The notes below the pieces were generated by a model. It saw nothing but the letters and a program-made list of their open reading frames with translations. It was not told the origin of the DNA and searched no databases. Below are positions 59,670 through 64,000 of a stretch of 64,000 nt of DNA, piece by piece. Made by a program: the position numbers and the translations under genes. Origin of the DNA: Sciurus carolinensis (taxonomy: Eukaryota > Chordata > Mammalia > Rodentia > Sciuridae); NCBI RefSeq assembly GCF_902686445.1, contig NC_062213.1, positions 6,631,241-6,695,240 of the forward strand, given 5' to 3'. Position 1 is the stretch's first letter. Each line of letters begins with the position of its first letter.

Positions 59670-59855
59670 ATCTTTTTATTGGCCAAGCAGTTAGTAACGG
59701 GACTTGCTGCGGCAGCTGGAGAGCCATTCTACACTAGAGGACAGACACGCTGGGCCATCCTCTCAGGCAACCTGAGCTCCATCCTTCCCCTGCTGAGCAG
59801 CACACCTCGCCTGCTGTCTGCACTGGGAAAGGCTGAGCATCTTTCTTGACCGCAG
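59670..59855 (+). other. Candidate exon: 186 bases between consensus splice sites, open frame
   Basis: The left edge follows a long pyrimidine tract ending in TTCCTCTTTCTCAG (to 59669), and the right edge is CCGCAG before GTAAGAG (donor at 59856), both near-ideal splice sites. One frame is open from before the acceptor (59589) to a stop at 59847-59849, six bases before the donor: IFLLAKQLVTGLAAAAGEPF and so on, with no domain I recognise. The other two frames have stops. A stop just before the donor would fit a non-coding RNA exon better than a protein exon. Splice-like pairs at this spacing also occur by chance. Confidence 0.2.
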
Positions 59856-60384
59856 GTAAGAGATTAGCCTCTCTGTGACGGTTTATAGCTCTCACCCAGG
59901 CGCCCCGTGGGCTGGGACCTGTGTCCCTGAGACATTCTGCGCACTCTGAACCCACAGCAAATGGTCCAGCGTTCCCCTAAGACAACACGTTCTCACTGTT
60001 AAATTCACAGCAACCCAAGGACTTGGGACTTATTTCCATCCATTGTTAAGTCAAGAAGCCTAAGCCTCAGAGTAATTAAGATATTTGAACTTTTGTTTTT
60101 TATACTGCCTTTCACAGTAAATCATGTCTAGTAAGCTACATAAATTAATATTTATTAGGGAAAAGCAGATGGAAAATGAGAATATGTTTAAAAATTCTTG
60201 TCATAAAATTTCAAAGCATAAATTTGAGGTATCAAGGATTATTTAGTTCATATCTTTCACATTCAAATGAGGAAATTGAAAATGATGATTCCATTTATTC
60301 ATTTATTCAATGAATAGAAACATTGATAGGAGTTACTTTATTAAAAGTACTGGTCCTACCTAGCACTCACAGTCAGTATGTACA

Positions 60385-60500
60385 TATGTGCCAATTCACT
60401 CAAATATTTATTGAACTCCTAAGAGGTATTAGCTTCTGTTGTGTCCTGCACATGAACTGGTGAACACAAAGATAATTCTGATCAGAATATGAGAGAAGGG
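60385..60500 (+). repeat. Ancient interspersed repeat remnant (L2/MIR-age)
   Basis: CACTCAAATATTTATTGAAC, TCCTAAGAGGTATTAGCTTC and GGTGAACACAAAGATAATTC follow the common mammalian 'aaatatttattgagcacctactatgtgccaggc...aacaaaacag' repeat. The class is not fixed. Confidence 0.5.
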
Positions 60501-60842
60501 GTTTTCTATTGGAAAAGACAGTTAACAAGCAAGTGAAGAAATGAGGTCATTAGAGATTTCCCAAATGTACTGACAGTTACACAGCAACGTAATTTAGAGA
60601 TTACGGAGATTGCTGTGGTAGTGAAGGTTATCAGTACAGCCCTTGCTGAGCTACCATGTATGAAATGTGTCATCCCTGTGAAGAGAGAATTTTAAGTGCA
60701 AACGTGAGAAAGATATTTAGGGGCCAGGTCATTCATTCTTGCTGTCCATGATTATGTGTTTGAATTTTAGTCCAGGATTAATGGGGAGACAATCAAATTT
60801 TTTCAAATATTAAAATAAAATTTTGTATTTTATATTGGGTAC

Positions 60843-61048
60843 AGGGGGATGGGGGTAGGGATATTAGTAGAGTGAAACAGACATTCTTATCTCATGTGCA
60901 AATATGATTGCATGACCAATGTAATCCTACAAGATGTATAATCAGAGGAATGGGAAATTACACTCCATTTATGTGTGATCTATCAAAATGTATACATGCC
61001 TTCTACTGTTATGTACAACTAATTAGAACAAATAACAAAATTTTAAAA
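60843..61048 (+). mobile_element. L1 3'-UTR fragment, left copy of an adjacent pair
   Basis: GGATGGGGGTAGGGATATTA, GTGAAACAGACATTCTTATC, GACCAATGTAATCCTACAAG, ATGTGTGATCTATCAAAATG and AACAAATAACAAAATTTTAA. It ends at the start of the next L1 copy without flanking sequence between them. Confidence 0.85.
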
Positions 61049-61106
61049 ACTATGGAACCAAATTTGATGCCTTTCAACAGATGAATGGATAAAGAAAATG
61101 TTGTAA

Positions 61107-61107
<1 letters not shown>

Positions 61108-61146
<39 letters not shown>
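61108..61146 (+). repeat. (AT)n microsatellite inside an L1
   Basis: About 19 AT units where L1 normally reads GTATATATACACAATGG, so it grew from the short TATATA of the element. Confidence 0.95.
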
Positions 61147-61153
<7 letters not shown>

Positions 61154-61269
61154 ATGGAATATTACTCCGTTTTAAAGAAGAATGAAATTATGGCATTAAT
61201 GGTAAATGAATGAAGTTAGAGGATATCATGCTAAGTGAAATGAGCCAAACCCAAAAAAAACAAAGGTTG

Positions 61270-61271
<2 letters not shown>

Positions 61272-61300
<29 letters not shown>
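61272..61300 (+). repeat. T29 homopolymer inside an L1
   Basis: Twenty-nine T between AGGTTGAA and GATATGTGG, where L1 has only a few T (TTTCTCTGATATGTGG). Expanded in place or a minus-strand poly(A) tail without its element. The exact length is unreliable. Confidence 0.9.
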
Positions 61301-61600
61301 GATATGTGGAAGCTAATTCACAATAGGGGTGGGGGTAGGGAATAACAGAGTTACTTTATATCAGGTGGAAGGGAGTGAGGGAGGGGAAGGAGTATGGGTA
61401 GGAAGGATAGTAGAGTGAAACAGACATTATTACCTCATGCACATGTATGACTGCATGACCCATGTGATCCTACAACATATACAATCAGAAAAATAAGAGA
61501 TTACACTCCATTTATGTGTGATCTATCAAAATGTATAAATGCCTTCTGTGGTCATGTAAAACTAATTAAAACAAATAATATAAAAAATAAATTTAAAAAA

Positions 61601-62410
61601 TTAAGAAATTTTTTGGATGAATATTCTTATGCTTTGTGGAAAGTGGTCTAGGAAGGGAACAGGTTAAAATTCATAGAGACCCTGTAGCCATGCTGGCTAG
61701 ACCTGTATGGCATTGGACCCAGGCCAAAGCCTTGAAAAGAAGATTTGTTATGAATGGCACCTGCTTGAAGCTGAGGGAAAGGAAGTAGAACTCAAGAGCA
61801 TGTGGAATGGTAGTGGCAAGAGGAAGACAGGCGTGGAAGTGGCCTGGGCCACCAGATGCACTTGAACCAATGGCTAGTCAGTGATGGAATTCACACGAAG
61901 GACGACTGGGGTTAATCATGTAAAGGATCCTTCTTTCTTTCAAATGTATTCACTCTGAAGAATCTTTACATTTCCACCTCGTATTGCCAAATTGGGATTT
62001 GGATGCTGGAAGCTCAGGAAGAGTTAGAAGCCAAAATCAAATGTTTGCCGTCACCTATGCACAGATGTTACCCAAACCCTGGGGCTTCAGGAAGTCATGT
62101 GAAGAAAGCTCATAATGGAGGAGAGAAGGGCCTGAGAGGCAAGACGAAGCCCAGGATGTACTGACATTCGGAGGCCAGGGGGAGGAGGAGGTCGGAGTTA
62201 GAGGAGACCAAGGAGTCGTCTGGGGGTAGAGGACACTCAGATGACATGGCCTTACATAATCCTTGAGGGGAGTGGGATTCAAAGAGGAAGTGGGCGAGTG
62301 CAGAAGAGGAGAGAGGAAAGTACTGAACCTGGAAACACAATATCTACATCATAAAACTTCTGCAGAGTGCTGGATTTCAAAGCAAGTAGGAGCCGATTGA
62401 AAACAGAACT
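61601..62410. other. Unassigned sequence without a supported gene
   Basis: About 800 bases, no gene recognised. Two overlapping minus-strand frames of 75-76 codons (62055-62340) have no family. Confidence 0.5.
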
Positions 62411-62413
62411 GGA

Positions 62414-63195
62414 AGTTCTTTATAATGTTTGGAGATTAGTGCTCTCTCTGAAAAGCATGTGGAAAAGATTTTCTTCCACTCTGTCGGTTCTCTTTTCACA
62501 TTATTGATTGTATTCTTTGCTGAGAAAAAGCGTTTCAGTTTGAATCCATCCCATTTATTGATTCTTGCTTTGATTTCTTTTGCTTTGGGAGTCTTGTTGA
62601 GGAAGTCTGATCCTAAGCCAGCATGATGAAGATTCGGGCCTACTTTGTCTTCTATTTCGTGCAGGGTCTCAGGTCTAATTCCTAAGCTCTTGATCCATTT
62701 TGAGTTGAGTTTTGTGCAGGGTGAGAGGGGTTTAACTTCATTCTGCTGCATATGGATTTCCAGTTTTCCCAGCACCATTTGTTGAACATGTTATCTTTTC
62801 TCCATTGTATGTTTTTGGCTCCTTTGTTTAGTATGAGGTAACTGTATTTTTGTGGGTTTTTCTCTGTGTCTTATATTCTATACCACTGATCTGCCTGTCT
62901 ATTTTCATGCCAATACCATGCCATTTTTGTTACTATTACTCTGCAGTATGGTTTAAGATCTGGTATTATGATACCTCCTGCTTCACTCTTTCTGCTCAGG
63001 ATTGCTTTGGTGATTGAGGACCCTTATTCTTCCAGATGAAGTTCATGATTGCTTTCTCTATTTCTATGAAAAACATCATTGGGATTTTGACTGGAATTGC
63101 ATTGAATTTGCATAGCACCTTTGGTAGAATGGCCATTTTCACAATATTAATTCTGTCTATCCAAGAATATGGGTGATCTTTCCCTCTTCTAAAGT
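62414..63195 (-). mobile_element. L1 ORF2 segment, inverted part of a twin-primed L1
   Basis: Minus-strand L1 ORF2: a 133-codon frame (62377-62778) reads [80 protein letters not shown], ending at ISKHYKELPV, the block just before the region where the right-hand part begins. The inner end (about 63190) codes the 'ITRILG..' side further 5' in ORF2 (plus strand CTGTCTATCCAAGAATATGG). One clean frame over 130 codons suggests moderate age. Confidence 0.85.
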
Positions 63196-64000
63196 TTACA
63201 AAACTTTACACCAAAAATACAAAGAGCTCAATCAATAAATGGGACAAGGAACTGCACAGAAACTTTACAGAAGAAGATATACAGGCTATTGATAGTAATT
63301 AGAGAAATGCAAATTAAAACAACTCTATGATTTCATTTTATTCCAATTAGAATGGCTATTATCAAGAACACAAACAATAATAGATGTTGATGTGGGGAAA
63401 AGGGCACACTTTTACATTGCTGGTTGAGTTGCAAATTGGTGCAGCCACTCTGAAAAGCAGTATGGAGATTCCTCAGAAAACTTGGAATGGACCCATTTTT
63501 TGACCCATTTATCCCATTCCTTGTTTATACCCAAAGGACTTAAAATTAGCATACTACAGTGATGCAGCCACTTCAAGTGTTTATAGCTGCTCAATTCACA
63601 GTAGCCCAGATTGTGGAACCAACTTAGATGCCCTTCATCAGACGAATGGATAAAGAAACTGTGGCATATATACACAATGGAATATTACTCAGCCATAAGG
63701 AAGAATACTATTATGGCATTTGCAGAAAAATGGATGGAACTGGAGAATATCATGCTAAGTGAGATAAGCCCATCCCATAAAACAAAGGCTGAATGTTTCC
63801 CCTGATGAGTGGATGATGAAACATAATGGGAGGGTGGGTAGAAGGAGAGAGAAGAATGGAGGACTTTAGATTATGTAGAGGGAAATGAGAGGGAGGAGGG
63901 GGCAGGGGTATGAAAGATGGTGGAATGGGACAGACATCATTACCTTATGTACATTTATGATTACATGAATGGTATGAATCTACATCATGTATAACCATAG
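63196..64000 (+). mobile_element. L1 ORF2 end and 3' UTR, sense part of the twin-primed L1, cut by the window edge
   Basis: Starts at ACAAAACTTTACACC with AATCAATAAATGGGACAAGG (the block right after 'ISKxYKEL') and runs through GATTTCATTTTATTCCAATT, ATGTTGATGTGGGGAAAAGG, GTTGAGTTGCAAATTGGTGC, TATACCCAAAGGACTTAAAA, CAATGGAATATTACTCAGCC and the frame 63611-63805 (MWNQLRCPSSDEWIKKLWHI, ENIMLSEISPSHK). The 3' UTR follows (GGGAGGAGGGGGCAGGGGTA, ACATCATTACCTTATGTACA, ATGAATCTACATCATGTATA). The tail and target duplication lie beyond the window. Confidence 0.85.

Larger units (their letters stand above)
61049..61600 (+). mobile_element. L1 3' end: last part of ORF2 and 3' UTR, right copy
   Basis: Starts with ACTATGGAACCAAATTTGAT and CAACAGATGAATGGATAAAG (ORF2 C-terminal region), is broken by an (AT)n tract (61108-61146) and by a 29-base T run (61272-61300), then GATATGTGGAAGCTAATTCA, GGGAGTGAGGGAGGGGAAGG, CAGACATTATTACCTCATGC, CCATTTATGTGTGATCTATC and an A-rich end. 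The 3' UTR is close to the left copy's. Confidence 0.85.

Overview
The window looks like intergenic (or very long intronic) DNA from a placental mammal, most likely a squirrel-type rodent. It is AT-rich and CpG-poor, and I found no exon-intron gene structure that I can support. Identifiable content is almost entirely interspersed repeats. The organism call rests on tRNA-Ala-like ID SINEs, composite SINEs with a B1 head joined to an ID-like tail (B1-dID, described from squirrels and related rodents), several copies of one MaLR-type solo LTR, and rodent-like L1 3' ends beside old shared mammalian MIR, L2 and L1M fragments. The species is inference.

Layout. 1-13 kb: an old LTR end, an antisense L1M, a MaLR LTR nested in another, a B1-dID SINE, an L1 3'-UTR piece and an ID SINE. 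13-26 kb: mostly unassigned sequence with scattered L2 and MIR remnants, an ID SINE with target-site duplications and an antisense L1M. 26-38 kb: a very old antisense L1, minus-strand MaLR LTRs, a small CpG-richer patch with a consensus RFX X-box (about 29.1 kb), an L1 3'-UTR fragment, a purine-rich tract and L2. 38-46 kb: an LTR remnant, ID and B1-dID SINEs, and a CpG-rich minus-strand endogenous-retrovirus-like LTR lying in an L2. 46-50 kb: a decayed L1 and a young 5'-truncated L1 that appears to carry about 0.4 kb of 3'-transduced sequence between matched target-site duplications. 51-58 kb: an inverted L1M, an MLT1-like LTR, a Tigger-like DNA transposon inserted in another L1M, and a further MaLR LTR. 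58-64 kb: L2, two adjacent L1 3' ends, and a 5'-inverted (twin-primed) L1 running off the right edge.

The genes do not form a pathway: the only protein-coding homology I can recognise is broken L1 ORF2. Open frames above 100 codons outside repeats show no family I recognise and are mostly what random sequence gives. I did not find a new biological system. The observations with most value are retrotransposition records (3' transduction, twin priming, nested insertions) and one candidate regulatory patch. Repeat class names come from recognising sequence by eye; most boundaries are good to about 10-50 bases.
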